Assembly: GCA_039810585.1 (NCBI GenBank)
Contig: JBDHXF010000003.1
Coordinates: 107,227 to 171,226, forward strand
DNA length: 64,000 nt
Reading direction: 5' to 3'
Source: JBBATK01 sp039810585
Lineage (GTDB): Bacteria; Bacteroidota; Ignavibacteria; Kapaibacteriales; NICIL-2
Positions within the stretch are counted from its first letter, which is position 1; every line of letters begins with the position of its first letter. Below are positions 17,409-27,920 of the stretch, in pieces. A program made the position numbers and the translations under genes. Below the pieces are notes generated by a model. That model did no database searches. It was not told the origin of the DNA and worked only from the letters and a program-made list of their open reading frames with translations.

Positions 17409-20400
17409 ATGCCAGCATTTTTCCGTCTCTTCCTGTTTGCCTTCTTCGTATTGGGCCTTTGCGCTTCCGCACAACAGGCACGCGTGTCGTCGTCTAATGA
17501 TGATCATGGCTGCACCATTGACCTTACAAACCTCAGTACGGCCAACGATGCCATCGAACAACCTCTTCGCGCACTCATCGCCCATCCCGAACGCACTGAC
17601 TCGATTGAAGCAGCGATAGAACGACAGGTTTGTCGGCGCTTCTTCATCGTCGTCCCTTCCTCCGGCGCGCTCAGCGCTACGCTCCAAAACATACAAAGCG
17701 TTGAACGTACTCTGGGATCTGATGGCTCTGCTTTGCATCACACGATTGGTGTTGACATTCGCAGATTAGGAATCGTACGGGGAAATTCAGTAGCCGTTAT
17801 CGTCCTCCATTGTTTTGAGAGTTCGACGCTACGGTCGTCAGTGCGGGTGCTGAATTCCTGCACCGTTAAGGTTCGATTCGGGGATTCGCTTGCGAGGGGG
17901 TCCGGTGGCCTGGTGCATCGCTTTCCGATGCAAGTCTTAAATAGCGAGTATCTGCACGGTGATAGCCGTGACGTGCGATTAGCCGCCATGTCAGCCGCAC
18001 TTCGCCTCATAACGAGTGATTCCACGCAACTTCCCATCGAAGTGAGCACGCACAAGGACGGCGTTGCTCGCATTCGAGGCGTCGATATCCTTTCCATTCA
18101 CCCTTCGTGGCAAGGTCAAGCGTGTTCGCTGTTGCATTTGCGGTATAAGGGACAAGAGCAATGGCTCGCCTGCAGCGATAGTGTGCTTTTGCCGACAACG
18201 GATCTGTATTTCCGGGGTAGTCATGCTTCGGGAGATACCACGTGGTACAGTCCGTTTTCCAACAACTGCGTGTACTATCTTACGCTAGAAGCAGACCATT
18301 CGTCCAATCGCTACACTCTGCGAACATCAGGCGGAACGTCCACAATTCTCAACTCACTCGTTATCGACCGACATTGTGAGGAAGAACACGAGTACGTGCA
18401 AGGATATTTCCGCGGATCGGATGCCAACGATTTCTTCTTAACGGAAACCGCCGAAGGGGAGAAGTGGGTGTGGAGGATGGTGAATCGCTATACACCGTTT
18501 GAACATCGCCAAGTTTTTGTCACGAACGACGCCTTGAACGATTCCGTTCATGTACACATTGAGTACGAGTCGCTGAACGACCTGCCGACCGTGAATCCGG
18601 ACAAAAGGGTAGTTCTTACGCTGAACGGAGACGTTATACATGACGATACATTCGATGGTGCGACGGAAAAGCGACTCGATATCAATGTGCCACGAGAAGT
18701 GTTCCGCGGCGGATTGTGTGATCTTCGATGTGTGTCCATCGGCACCGATACGACTGCTCTAAACTACTCTGAATCGCAAGCCTTTGATTACTACTCTATA
18801 CGCGCTCGCAGTGAAGCCTATGCCATCAGCGGATCGCTGGAAGGCACTGTCGAAGCACCTCCTTCGTCAGCGCTTCAGGTACGATTGCTACGGTCTGAAC
18901 GTTCAGTAGTTCTGGATAGTGTCACTCACCAATGGCAGATCGTCAGCGGTCAACCGGGTTTGAGTATGATGCTTCAGGTGCGAAATGGCAGTCGTTCCTG
19001 GTCGTCTTGCATTATAAACGGGAATACTCTTCTTTCGAGCGCCCTTCGGGCTTGCTCCATATTTGTTTATCATCCTGCCACGGATTCTACCGAGTGGTGG
19101 ACAGGCAGTAGCTCCGACCGCGACGGTGCTTTGATTCTCCAGCGTGTACATGAGGGTGACTATGTAGTGGTTCTGGCTAATGACGACCGAAGTTTAGCGC
19201 CACAGATCCAGTCAGCTTTAAGTGGAGTCGGAATTACCAACAGTGCTCAAAAAGTTGCTACCAATGTGTACTATGCCTATCGCCGCATTCAAGGTGGCGC
19301 ACAGGCGGTGGAGCATTCCGATGCGACAGAGTTAAGCGATCAAGTGTTTGTGGACGATGCATCAGTCCACGCTTGGCAGGCTCTTGTTCCACTCGCAGCC
19401 GGAATGCAGCACCTGATGATAACCTCAGAAGATAGTGTTGAGCTCTGCGGACTTCGCCGCATTTCGGATGTTGATTTGACGGATACAACGCTGTCGGCTG
19501 ATTATATCGTCATCACGCATCACACCTTCGAGTCGGCAGCTCGAGACTTAGCTACATTCCGAGCAGGCCAGGGACATCGAACACAAGTGGTGTTTGTTGA
19601 TGATATCTACCGTCAGTTTGGCGACGGACAAAAGAGTCCGCACGCAATTCGAAATTTTCTCCGCTATGCCTATGACCATTGGTCGGCTCCGCGCGTTCAT
19701 GACGTGCTGTTGTTTGGAGATGCGAGCTGGGACAATCGATCCATTCGTAGCGGCGACACGATGACGGATTATGTTCCGAGCTACGGCAAGCCCGTGAGTG
19801 ACGTCTGGTTCAGTTTTGTCGACGGATCCGATGAATTGAGCGATTTCAATGTTGGTCGTTTGCCGGTACAAAACCTCCGGCAAGCACAGGACTTGGTACG
19901 AAAAATCAAGCGGTATGACTCTTTGCCTCCCGATTTGTGGTGGAAGAGTTTCCTCTTCGTGTCCGGAGGGCAGACCGAAGCAGAGAAGTTGGATTTTCTT
20001 CAGTACAATCAGTCGTTTGAAAACCAAATTTACTCTGACGATTATTTTTTCCGTTCCAATTCGGTGTGCGGTGATACCACCAATGCCGCCTCGTATTTCC
20101 AGGTGAACAACGCCGGCTACTCGGTTTCTAATCACATCAATAAAGCGGTTAATGGGCAGGGAGTGGCGTGGATTAACTTTATTGGGCATGGAAGTCCGAC
20201 ACTCACTGATGTGAACGACTGGACAGACAGCTCACTAGCCAACGTCGATCGACCATTTGTGCTCGCCACCTTGTCATGCCAAACGGCAGCCTTTGCCGAA
20301 GCAGAAGTGTCGTGTATCGATGAGAATTTCCTTTTGGCAAAGGACAAGGGTGCCATCGCCGCGATTGGTGCAACCGGATATGGAATACCGGACGTGCAGT

Positions 20401-23198
20401 CTATTGTGATGACGAAATCTTTCTTCGAGCTTTCAACTTTTGGGTCGCGCAACTTGGGTGACATCCTCAGCAATTCAACTGCATTGATTGCAACTTTCAG
20501 CGATATCACCTCGCACGATGTCTACCTACAGAGTTGCCTTCTTGGCGATCCACTGAGTCGTATTCCCTTCGATACAGTTGCTCATCCGGTTGTACTCGAG
20601 CGTAGCCTCCGTATTGAAGATAGGAGTGGCAGCCAGTATTTGAGTGACGATCAAGATTCTGCGTTTGTTCACGTTGAGCTGTTTAATGCGGGAGTCCACG
20701 GAGATACAGCCACGGTCTTTTTCATTCATACCTTTCAGAACAAGACGGATACGCTTGTGCGGAGTTTTGATGATGTGTGTATGACAATGCCTACTGACGC
20801 GGCATTTTCCATTTTTGGACAGAATGGCATTCATACACTTCGTATCGAGGTTCAAGCAGATCCGCGATGGAGTCCATCGTCACGGTTTGGATCGGTGTAC
20901 ACAACGTCGTTCAATGTCTTCTCTCCGCGCCCGTTGCCAATCGATCCCTTTCCGTATTGGAATGTAAGTGCCGAACATCCGCTGCTGCGCGTGATATCAA
21001 CCACGAAAGAAGGAGATAGCGTTCGCTTCGAAGCACAGTTGCGACAAGACTCTGTAGTGCTAGATTCTGTCGGCTACGACAACAATTCGGCGTTGCTTGT
21101 CGATGAATGCTTCGTGCAGTGGCAGCCACCGCTTCACCTCCAAGAAGGGCAGCGATACACTTTCGCGATTCGGTCCCGAAGCGAATTGAGTGGTAAAGAG
21201 AGTGCTTGGTTGGAGATTCCATTCAACGCAGGAGCGGACTCAGACCGCATGTCGATACGCATCCGGAACACGGTACGTCTTGATTCCGCTGCATGGACAA
21301 AGTCAGATCGATGGCGCGTAGACACCACCGGTTCGGAGCCACAGTACGTTTTGCATGACGAGCTTCGCTACGAAATGAGATCCTCGGTAGGATATGGGTA
21401 CTATGACAGCACCGGCCATCTTATCATCCCGATTCAACCCACATTTAAGATTGCCCTGAACGGTGTTACCTTCGGTGATCGTGATGACGTGCGCGGCTTC
21501 AATGTCCGCCTGGTCAATAAACGCACAGGAATGGTAGAGGCAGTGCGAAACTTCGACTGCTTTGTGGACCGTGATTCGTGCGATACCTGTTTCAACGGCT
21601 CCGGTAGAACCTTGGTTCGTTTTCTGCGCGATTCCGTTCCACAGGATGATTACCTCTTCCTGGCTATTTGTGGAAATACCTACGGAGACGTGTTTGTAAA
21701 CAGAGATCTTGATTCCTTGCATGAAGTGCTCAAGCGCTATGGATCAGTAGTTGCCGATTCCGTCGTTCCTCCACATTCGTATTTGATGATAGCGGCTGCC
21801 GACGATTCGACGCAGCTGGTTGAGCGCATTCGATTGGATACGCTCAGTCCTCATGCGGCGGAGGATACCGTGTTTGCCTCCGGATCCGTTGCACTACACC
21901 CGGATAGTGGTTGGGTGACCAGTCCTGTGTATGGACCGGCAAGGCGCTGGACGCGGGCTCAGGTCGAGGGCGAATTATCAGACAGCGTAGCGGCTTTAGC
22001 AGTGACCGTCTTCGGTTTGCGCGACAATTTTTCCGAACCACGAGTTGTCATGTCTGACACTGTTGCGGAGATGGATTTGTCGTCCATCGATGCCACTCGG
22101 TATCCCTATATACAATTTGAGATCCACGTCGTACGGCGAAGCCTGCTCCGGGATCCGGCTTTCCAGGCAATTCGTGTAGATCTCGAACCACTGCCGGAAT
22201 TAAGTGTTGTTCCGTCGTCCTACGTGCTAGATGCAGATAGTGTGTTGCGCGGTGACACGATTTCCATCGTAGCCGCGGCCAAGCGAATCTCTCCACGAGC
22301 GGTCGTGGACAGTGCCATACTCGTCATGCAACGAAACCCTGTGAGCAATACAGGATTTAGCAGCGTAAAGAGTTGGGCGTTCACACAGCCGGGTGATACC
22401 GTGACTCTGAACGTGGGAGACACAGTTAGCACCTTGCAATTCGGAGACTACACTCTCAACAGTTTTGTTGTCAACCCCGACTCACTTATCCCCGAACTGT
22501 ATCGGTTCAACAATAGTGCGCTGCGATATCAAACGGTGATCAACGATACAGAGGCACCACGACTTGAGGTTCACATTGACAGTTTGCCCACGTACGACGG
22601 CATGACGGTTGCACGCCAACCACTCATTCGATGCCTCATGCGTGACAATTCGCGGATGCCAATCGTGGATTCCTGGCACCTGAGCGGACTCGTGAACGAC
22701 TCCGCGATCGAGCAGCAGCCGGCCTATCGTTTTGTGGGAAGTGCGGATATACAGAGTCTCGCGTTTGCTCCGCCGGAAACTCGAGCCTACGTGGAGTTTC
22801 GACCAACCTTGCATAACGGCACGAATACTCTTGAGCTGAATGCCGTTGACTACTTTGGGAACGAGACCGACAGTGTACTGCATCTTTATGTTGATAAAGA
22901 TTTGTCGGTACAAAAGTCAAACGTGGTTCCCAATCCGATGAACGAATCGGCACGGATTTACTACACTCTGTACGGTCCATTTGAGCGACAACTCGTCACC
23001 TTGGAAATCTACGACGCCCGTGGTGAACGTGTGCGCAGCATGCTCATCAATGCTCGCTTGGGAACGAACGTAACGATTTTTAATGGCTGTGATGATGAAG
23101 GGCGCAAACTCCTGCAAGGCTCGTATTACTACCGCATTTTTGCATCGCAAAGTGGGTCGATTGGTTCGGAGAATGGCATGTTCATTATTCTTCGTTGA
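17409..23198 (+). CDS. C25 (gingipain-family) protease, PorU2-type T9SS sortase-like protein
   Basis: From the ATG at 17409 the signal peptide is MPAFFRLFLFAFFVLGLCAS, ending just before AQQ; the frame is open further upstream to 17319. The product has about 1929 residues. The C25 caspase-like domain covers roughly residues 720-1080 (DYIVITHHTFESAARDLA, then VLLFGDASWD). The catalytic pair is His927 in FIGHGSP and Cys957 in LATLSCQT. C-terminal to it are beta-sandwich regions, one like CARDB (about 1600-1700). The final segment is a FlgD-like or T9SS-type tail (VVPNPMNESARIYYTLYGP, then LLQGSYYYRIFA). Classical PorU is near 1100-1200 residues, so the size fits the larger PorU2-type group. It could instead be an exported C25 protease cargo. 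The next gene begins 5 bp after its stop, so the two look co-transcribed. Confidence 0.85.
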   Translation: MPAFFRLFLFAFFVLGLCASAQQARVSSSNDDHGCTIDLTNLSTANDAIEQPLRALIAHPERTDSIEAAIERQVCRRFFIVVPSSGALSATLQNIQSVERTLGSDGSALHHTIGVDIRRLGIVRGNSVAVIVLHCFESSTLRSSVRVLNSCTVKVRFGDSLARGSGGLVHRFPMQVLNSEYLHGDSRDVRLAAMSAALRLITSDSTQLPIEVSTHKDGVARIRGVDILSIHPSWQGQACSLLHLRYKGQEQWLACSDSVLLPTTDLYFRGSHASGDTTWYSPFSNNCVYYLTLEADHSSNRYTLRTSGGTSTILNSLVIDRHCEEEHEYVQGYFRGSDANDFFLTETAEGEKWVWRMVNRYTPFEHRQVFVTNDALNDSVHVHIEYESLNDLPTVNPDKRVVLTLNGDVIHDDTFDGATEKRLDINVPREVFRGGLCDLRCVSIGTDTTALNYSESQAFDYYSIRARSEAYAISGSLEGTVEAPPSSALQVRLLRSERSVVLDSVTHQWQIVSGQPGLSMMLQVRNGSRSWSSCIINGNTLLSSALRACSIFVYHPATDSTEWWTGSSSDRDGALILQRVHEGDYVVVLANDDRSLAPQIQSALSGVGITNSAQKVATNVYYAYRRIQGGAQAVEHSDATELSDQVFVDDASVHAWQALVPLAAGMQHLMITSEDSVELCGLRRISDVDLTDTTLSADYIVITHHTFESAARDLATFRAGQGHRTQVVFVDDIYRQFGDGQKSPHAIRNFLRYAYDHWSAPRVHDVLLFGDASWDNRSIRSGDTMTDYVPSYGKPVSDVWFSFVDGSDELSDFNVGRLPVQNLRQAQDLVRKIKRYDSLPPDLWWKSFLFVSGGQTEAEKLDFLQYNQSFENQIYSDDYFFRSNSVCGDTTNAASYFQVNNAGYSVSNHINKAVNGQGVAWINFIGHGSPTLTDVNDWTDSSLANVDRPFVLATLSCQTAAFAEAEVSCIDENFLLAKDKGAIAAIGATGYGIPDVQSIVMTKSFFELSTFGSRNLGDILSNSTALIATFSDITSHDVYLQSCLLGDPLSRIPFDTVAHPVVLERSLRIEDRSGSQYLSDDQDSAFVHVELFNAGVHGDTATVFFIHTFQNKTDTLVRSFDDVCMTMPTDAAFSIFGQNGIHTLRIEVQADPRWSPSSRFGSVYTTSFNVFSPRPLPIDPFPYWNVSAEHPLLRVISTTKEGDSVRFEAQLRQDSVVLDSVGYDNNSALLVDECFVQWQPPLHLQEGQRYTFAIRSRSELSGKESAWLEIPFNAGADSDRMSIRIRNTVRLDSAAWTKSDRWRVDTTGSEPQYVLHDELRYEMRSSVGYGYYDSTGHLIIPIQPTFKIALNGVTFGDRDDVRGFNVRLVNKRTGMVEAVRNFDCFVDRDSCDTCFNGSGRTLVRFLRDSVPQDDYLFLAICGNTYGDVFVNRDLDSLHEVLKRYGSVVADSVVPPHSYLMIAAADDSTQLVERIRLDTLSPHAAEDTVFASGSVALHPDSGWVTSPVYGPARRWTRAQVEGELSDSVAALAVTVFGLRDNFSEPRVVMSDTVAEMDLSSIDATRYPYIQFEIHVVRRSLLRDPAFQAIRVDLEPLPELSVVPSSYVLDADSVLRGDTISIVAAAKRISPRAVVDSAILVMQRNPVSNTGFSSVKSWAFTQPGDTVTLNVGDTVSTLQFGDYTLNSFVVNPDSLIPELYRFNNSALRYQTVINDTEAPRLEVHIDSLPTYDGMTVARQPLIRCLMRDNSRMPIVDSWHLSGLVNDSAIEQQPAYRFVGSADIQSLAFAPPETRAYVEFRPTLHNGTNTLELNAVDYFGNETDSVLHLYVDKDLSVQKSNVVPNPMNESARIYYTLYGPFERQLVTLEIYDARGERVRSMLINARLGTNVTIFNGCDDEGRKLLQGSYYYRIFASQSGSIGSENGMFIILR

Positions 23199-23203
23199 TA
23201 CAT

Positions 23204-23758
23204 ATGACTCATCGAGGAACTCCTTCACTCATCATTCTTTGCCTTGCGAGTTGTTGCCTTCTTCACGCCCAACAAATACGGTTTGAGAGCGATCCTCTGC
23301 CCTTCATTCTCAAAGGATGGGTTGCTGCACTTGCTGTTGGTTCCGAAACGTGGAGTGTACGTATTCTCGATGCTCGAGTTGACAAACCACAGTGGCTTCT
23401 TCCGTCGTCCGTCGATAACAACCGCATTCACTCGGACGCAATTCTTCTGGATTACAGCATTCCTTCCGTCACATTCCTGAAGACCGACGGAATGGCGTTG
23501 AGCGTTGGACTCGTTCGATGGGCCGGAACGATTCGAAACAAGGAGCTGGACGAAACGAGAGCCTACGTTTGCGAGTTAGTCAGTGTAGGCGGCGCACTGT
23601 TCTATTTTCTCGATTCCCACTTTTACCTCAGTCCGTGGGCGGGTTTGCACCTCTTGGTAGCCGGCGATAGAGAGCTCTCATTTTCCCACGGAAGCTATTC
23701 GATTCCACGTCTAAATCCCGAAGCTAGCGTTCGCATTGGCTATCGTTTCTCAATCTAA
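23204..23758 (+). CDS. Small secreted, barrel-like outer-membrane protein of unknown function
   Basis: The 184-residue protein starts at ATG 23204; a TTG at 23195 overlapping the upstream stop is less likely. The signal peptide is MTHRGTPSLIILCLASCC, then LLHAQ. The body shows alternating hydrophobic and polar strands and ends PEASVRIGYRFSI, a C-terminal aromatic pattern seen in many small outer-membrane beta-barrels. I recognise no family. The tight spacing behind the C25 protease suggests a linked role at the cell surface, perhaps an anchor or partner. Confidence 0.65.
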   Translation: MTHRGTPSLIILCLASCCLLHAQQIRFESDPLPFILKGWVAALAVGSETWSVRILDARVDKPQWLLPSSVDNNRIHSDAILLDYSIPSVTFLKTDGMALSVGLVRWAGTIRNKELDETRAYVCELVSVGGALFYFLDSHFYLSPWAGLHLLVAGDRELSFSHGSYSIPRLNPEASVRIGYRFSI

Positions 23759-23833
23759 GCAATCTCGACCGGTCACAGAACACAATGGGAAAGGCTGCGT
23801 TTTCAGGTGCGATGGCCACGGCCACTTGTACGA

Positions 23834-23850
23834 GCCGGCCATTGGCCGGC
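23834..23850. other. GC-rich hairpin in the valS leader region
   Basis: GCCGGCC (23834-23840) and GGCCGGC (23844-23850) form a 7-bp stem around ATT. No T-run follows, so it is not a standard terminator. It lies just upstream of the valS -7 box and may instead terminate the preceding genes. Confidence 0.35.
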
Positions 23851-23873
23851 GTGAATAAATGTCTCCCACTGTC

Positions 23874-23881
23874 TATTTTTG
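23874..23881 (+). promoter_or_regulatory. valS: Putative valS -7 box (TATTTTTG)
   Basis: The sequence is an exact TAnnTTTG match 30 bases before the valS ATG. No clear TTTG -33 element is present at the expected distance, so the call rests on the -7 box alone. Confidence 0.4.
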
Positions 23882-23911
23882 TTGTTTACGACCACCCAAA
23901 CAAGCCATTTC

Positions 23912-26623
23912 ATGCAGGAATTAGCAAAACAGTACAGTCCGACCTCGGTAGAATCCACTTGGTACGAGCGTTGGATGGCGGCACAGATTTTCGCCATACC
24001 GGAGCAGCTACCGAAGGGCAAGACGCCGTTTAGTATCCTTATGCCACCGCCCAATGTGACAGGGATGCTCACGATGGGACATGTGCTCAATCATTCTATC
24101 CAAGACCTTTACATTCGGTACAAGCGCATGTGTGGCTTTCAGGCGGTCTGGTTCCCAGGTCTTGATCATGCCGGTATTGCCACACAAAGCAAGGTAGAAG
24201 GCATGCTTCGCGAAACGGAAGGGATCGGCCGACGAGATCTCGGGCGTGAGAAATTCGTGGAGCGCGTGTATGAATGGAAAGAGAAGTACGGCGGCATTAT
24301 CCTGCAACAACTACGACGCCTAGGCAATTCGTGCGACTGGGATCGAACCTTGTTCACCATGGATGAAGGTGCAAACCGTGCAGTGGAGGAGACGTTTATC
24401 AGACTCTTCGACGCAGGGTTGATCTACCGTGGCAAACGTATTATTAACTGGTCGCCCGTGATGCAAAGCGCGCTCTCGGATGAAGAAGTGATTATGCGTG
24501 AACAGACGGACAAAATGGTCACTCTCAAATATCACTTCGAAGATGGCGGCGGCTTTATGTCCGTAGCAACAGTGCGACCGGAAACCATCTTTGGCGACGT
24601 TGCCGTCGCCGTGCATCCCAAAGATGACCGATACAGCGCATTTGTCGGCAAGACTGTGCGCGTGCCGCTCACGGATCGATACGTTCCGATTATCGCCGAC
24701 GATTATGTGGAGAAGGATTTTGGAACCGGATGTTTGAAAATTACACCGGCGCACGATCCGAACGATTTTGAAGTTGGGCAGCGTCACAACCTTCCCATTC
24801 TCGTTTCCATCACGGCAGATGCTAAGCTCAACGAGCTCGCCGGTCCGTACAACGGACTCGATCGTTTCGATGCTCGCAAACGCATCATGAAGGATTTGGA
24901 GGCAGCGGAGCTCATCGTCAAGTCGGAAGACTACACACACAAAGTTGGCTACAGTGAGCGCGGAGGAGAGGTTGTTGAGCCCTATTACTCCGATCAGTGG
25001 TTTGTGAGTATGAAGGTGCTTGCCGAACCTGCGCTCAAAGCAGTACAAGAGGGCAGTGTTCGATTCTATCCCGAACACTGGACCAAGACCTATGAGCATT
25101 GGATGACCAATATCCGCGATTGGTGTATCTCACGTCAGCTTTGGTGGGGACATCGCATTCCCGTGTACTATGCGCCGGACGGTCGTTTCACGGCAGCTCA
25201 CTCCGAGCAGGAAGCGCGAACCAAACTTGGTCTTGATGATAGTATCTCCATGATCCGCGACGAAGATTCAGTGGATACCTGGTTCTCGTCCTGGCTCTGG
25301 ATGCTCACGACCATGCACTGGCTGGACGATGGCATAACGGAAGATACGAGCCTGCTTCGCAGCTACTTACCGACGGATCTCTTAGTGACAGGGCCCGACA
25401 TCATCTTCTTCTGGGTTGCTCGCATGATCATGGCGTCGTTGTACTTCAAGAACCAAGTACCGTTTCGAGATGTGTACTTCACGAGCATTATTCGTGACGG
25501 TGATGGACGGAAGATGTCTAAGTCGCTCGGCAATTCACCCGATCCGCTTTTCCTCTTCGACAAGTACGGAGCCGATGCCGTTCGATATACAACTCTTTAC
25601 CTTGCACCTCTTGGATTGGACGTGAAAGTGAATGTGGTGGATGACAACGGCAAAGCCGATGCACCACAGATGGAATTCGGTCGGAACTTTGCCAACAAAA
25701 TTTGGAACGCCGCTCGCTTTCTTCACATGAAAGCGTCGGAAGCCGGGATGAGCTCAAACGCGCAGTCCATGCCGGAAGAAGAATGGTCAGCTGCAGATCG
25801 CTGGATCCTGTCTCGTTTCCACAGCACCATCCATGCCGTGCACGAACATTTGGGAGCGTATCGCATTACCGAGTACACGCGTGCTTTGTATGACTTTATT
25901 TGGAAAGACTTCTGCGACTGGTACGTGGAAATCATGAAGGTTCAGTTTGCTGAGCGTGAGGATCCCGCTTACCGTCAGTCACTCATGCGCTTTGCCCTCG
26001 ATCTCTTCGAAGGAGCACTTGCACTTCTCCATCCGGTGATGCCCTTTATCACGGAGGAGATTTGGCATGTGATCGGCGATCGTGCTGACGATCGATTCCT
26101 TGCCGCCTCAGCACTTCCTGCATTCGATGCACAGCGTGTGGATACGGCACGCGAACGTCGCTTCGAACTTCTGCAGCAGATTGTAGACGAACTCAGAATG
26201 TTGAAGAGTCAGAGTGGCATCAAGCCCGGACAAAAACTTCCGCTGTATCTGCGCTGCGCCGAAGACGACAAGGAGTTTTTTGGCGCGGTCGCATCGGTCA
26301 TAGCCAGTCTCACCCGTAACGAACTGCCGCAATTTTTAGCGGAGGGTCAACAGCCTGAATCCGCGTTGTCGAGCGTAGTTCGTGGTGTGGATCTGTTCCT
26401 CGTAGCCGAGTCTGTTATCGATCACGACAAGGAGCGAGAGCGGCTCACGAAAGAGCTGGAACGCCTGCAGAACTTGCAGCGCAGCGCTGAACAAAAATTG
26501 GGGAACGAACGTTTCGTTGCCAACGCTAAACAAGAAGTGGTTGATGCCGAGCGAACCAAACTCCAATCCGCTGTGGATGGCATTGCCAAAATTCAGGACG
26601 CGTTGTCACGTCTAGCTTCATGA
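23912..26623 (+). CDS. valS: Valyl-tRNA synthetase
   Basis: From the ATG at 23912 (an upstream TTG is in frame at 23879) the 903-residue class I synthetase charges tRNA-Val. The HIGH region reads PPPNVTGMLTMGHVLNH (residues 45-61), so the first His of HIGH is a Thr; as I recall, Bacteroidota ValRS often read this way. The KMSKS loop is intact at 534-538 (GRKMSKSLGNS). The editing domain is present (TVRPETIFGDVAVAVHP), as are the anticodon-binding domain and the C-terminal coiled coil (DKERERLTKELERLQN) typical of ValRS. No T-box leader is visible. The start shows no strong Shine-Dalgarno sequence. Confidence 0.98.
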   Translation: MQELAKQYSPTSVESTWYERWMAAQIFAIPEQLPKGKTPFSILMPPPNVTGMLTMGHVLNHSIQDLYIRYKRMCGFQAVWFPGLDHAGIATQSKVEGMLRETEGIGRRDLGREKFVERVYEWKEKYGGIILQQLRRLGNSCDWDRTLFTMDEGANRAVEETFIRLFDAGLIYRGKRIINWSPVMQSALSDEEVIMREQTDKMVTLKYHFEDGGGFMSVATVRPETIFGDVAVAVHPKDDRYSAFVGKTVRVPLTDRYVPIIADDYVEKDFGTGCLKITPAHDPNDFEVGQRHNLPILVSITADAKLNELAGPYNGLDRFDARKRIMKDLEAAELIVKSEDYTHKVGYSERGGEVVEPYYSDQWFVSMKVLAEPALKAVQEGSVRFYPEHWTKTYEHWMTNIRDWCISRQLWWGHRIPVYYAPDGRFTAAHSEQEARTKLGLDDSISMIRDEDSVDTWFSSWLWMLTTMHWLDDGITEDTSLLRSYLPTDLLVTGPDIIFFWVARMIMASLYFKNQVPFRDVYFTSIIRDGDGRKMSKSLGNSPDPLFLFDKYGADAVRYTTLYLAPLGLDVKVNVVDDNGKADAPQMEFGRNFANKIWNAARFLHMKASEAGMSSNAQSMPEEEWSAADRWILSRFHSTIHAVHEHLGAYRITEYTRALYDFIWKDFCDWYVEIMKVQFAEREDPAYRQSLMRFALDLFEGALALLHPVMPFITEEIWHVIGDRADDRFLAASALPAFDAQRVDTARERRFELLQQIVDELRMLKSQSGIKPGQKLPLYLRCAEDDKEFFGAVASVIASLTRNELPQFLAEGQQPESALSSVVRGVDLFLVAESVIDHDKERERLTKELERLQNLQRSAEQKLGNERFVANAKQEVVDAERTKLQSAVDGIAKIQDALSRLAS

Positions 26624-26701
26624 TCGGCATTCCCGATATGTTTGGGTCGACGTGCAGACCTCTCAACCATCAACTTTTGAACAATACGCTATCGTAGGCT
26701 T

Positions 26702-27907
26702 ATGAATGATGTTTTCTTTTGTGAACCACTCCGGACACCTGTTGGCAAATACGGCGGTGCTTTAGCACCGGTGCGACCCGACGACATGGCGGCGCTCGTA
26801 TTGCGAAGCGTCGTTGAACGAAGTGGAATTGATCCCGTTGCTATTGACGACGTGATCATGGGCTGTGCCAATCAAGCCGGTGAAGACAATCGAAACGTTG
26901 CACGAATGGCCACGCTCTTAGCCGGTTATCCGCACTCGGTACCGGCAGTGACCGTTAACCGATTGTGTGCCTCGTCACTAGAGGCTATCATTCAAGCAGC
27001 GCGCGCTATTCGTAGCGGTGAAGCGTCTATGATTATCGCCGGCGGAGTAGAGTCGATGTCGCGCGCGCCGTACTCGATCCCAAAAAACGTCAGCGGTGGC
27101 GCAGCGTTTGGCAATCTTACGGCATACGATACAGCTCTGGGTTGGCGCTATCCGAACCCTGCCATGAGTGAACTCTTTCCACTGGAATCGATGGGTGAGA
27201 CTGCCGAAAACCTGGTGGAGCGTTTCCATATCAGTCGCGAGGATCAGGATGCGTTTGCGCTGCGTTCGCATCAATTAGCTGTGGCAGCACAGGAACGAGG
27301 GGAGTTTCACGACGAGATTGTTGAGGTTGTTATCCCCCGGAAGAAATCCGATCCGATTGTTGTGAGTCGTGACGAACAACCGCGAGCCGATACCTCGCTC
27401 GAGAAGTTGGCAAAGCTCTCTCCCGCATTCCGCAAAGGCGGATCCGTCACTGCCGGCAATGCCTCGTCGCTCAACGACGGCGCCGCTGCGTTGATCGTGG
27501 CTGACGAGAGTTCGGTGAAGCGCTTTGGTCTCAAGCCCATCGCACGCTACGTGAGCGGACACGCCTCCGGAGTCGATCCGAGAATTATGGGTACCGGTCC
27601 CATCGAAGCCATTCGCGGCGCCCTTGCAAAAGCAGGTTTGTCGGTTAATGAGATTGATGCCTTCGAAATCAACGAAGCCTTTGCCTCACAAGTACTGACC
27701 TGCCAACGAGAACTCGGCATTCCGATGGACAAGCTTAACACGAACGGTGGAGCCATCGCTATCGGTCACCCCTTGGGCATGAGCGGCGCACGCATCGCCG
27801 GGACGCTCATGCGTTCGATGAAACGTCGCGGGCAACGCTACGGTGTCGCTTCGCTTTGCATTGGCGTTGGTCAAGGCTTGGCAATGGTGATGGAATCGGT
27901 AAGCTAA
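26702..27907 (+). CDS. Acetyl-CoA acyltransferase (thiolase), PcaF/FadA-like
   Basis: The 401-residue thiolase condenses or cleaves 3-ketoacyl-CoA. The nucleophile is Cys89 in VNRLCASS. Further motifs are EINEAFASQ, the histidine loop NGGAIAIGHPLGMSGAR and the second catalytic cysteine near 387 in SLCIGVGQG. The N-terminus (MNDVFFCEPLRTPVGKYGG) resembles beta-ketoadipyl-CoA thiolases (PcaF/PaaJ), but a general beta-oxidation or acetoacetyl-CoA role is equally possible. No partner hydratase or dehydrogenase gene is adjacent. It follows valS by about 80 bp and ends before a shared intergenic hairpin. Confidence 0.93.
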   Translation: MNDVFFCEPLRTPVGKYGGALAPVRPDDMAALVLRSVVERSGIDPVAIDDVIMGCANQAGEDNRNVARMATLLAGYPHSVPAVTVNRLCASSLEAIIQAARAIRSGEASMIIAGGVESMSRAPYSIPKNVSGGAAFGNLTAYDTALGWRYPNPAMSELFPLESMGETAENLVERFHISREDQDAFALRSHQLAVAAQERGEFHDEIVEVVIPRKKSDPIVVSRDEQPRADTSLEKLAKLSPAFRKGGSVTAGNASSLNDGAAALIVADESSVKRFGLKPIARYVSGHASGVDPRIMGTGPIEAIRGALAKAGLSVNEIDAFEINEAFASQVLTCQRELGIPMDKLNTNGGAIAIGHPLGMSGARIAGTLMRSMKRRGQRYGVASLCIGVGQGLAMVMESVS

Positions 27908-27920
27908 ACGCAGCGCATCG

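Noticed and set aside
24320..25099. Minus-strand open frame of 259 codons opposite valS
   Set aside because: It is a shadow of the ValRS reading frame.
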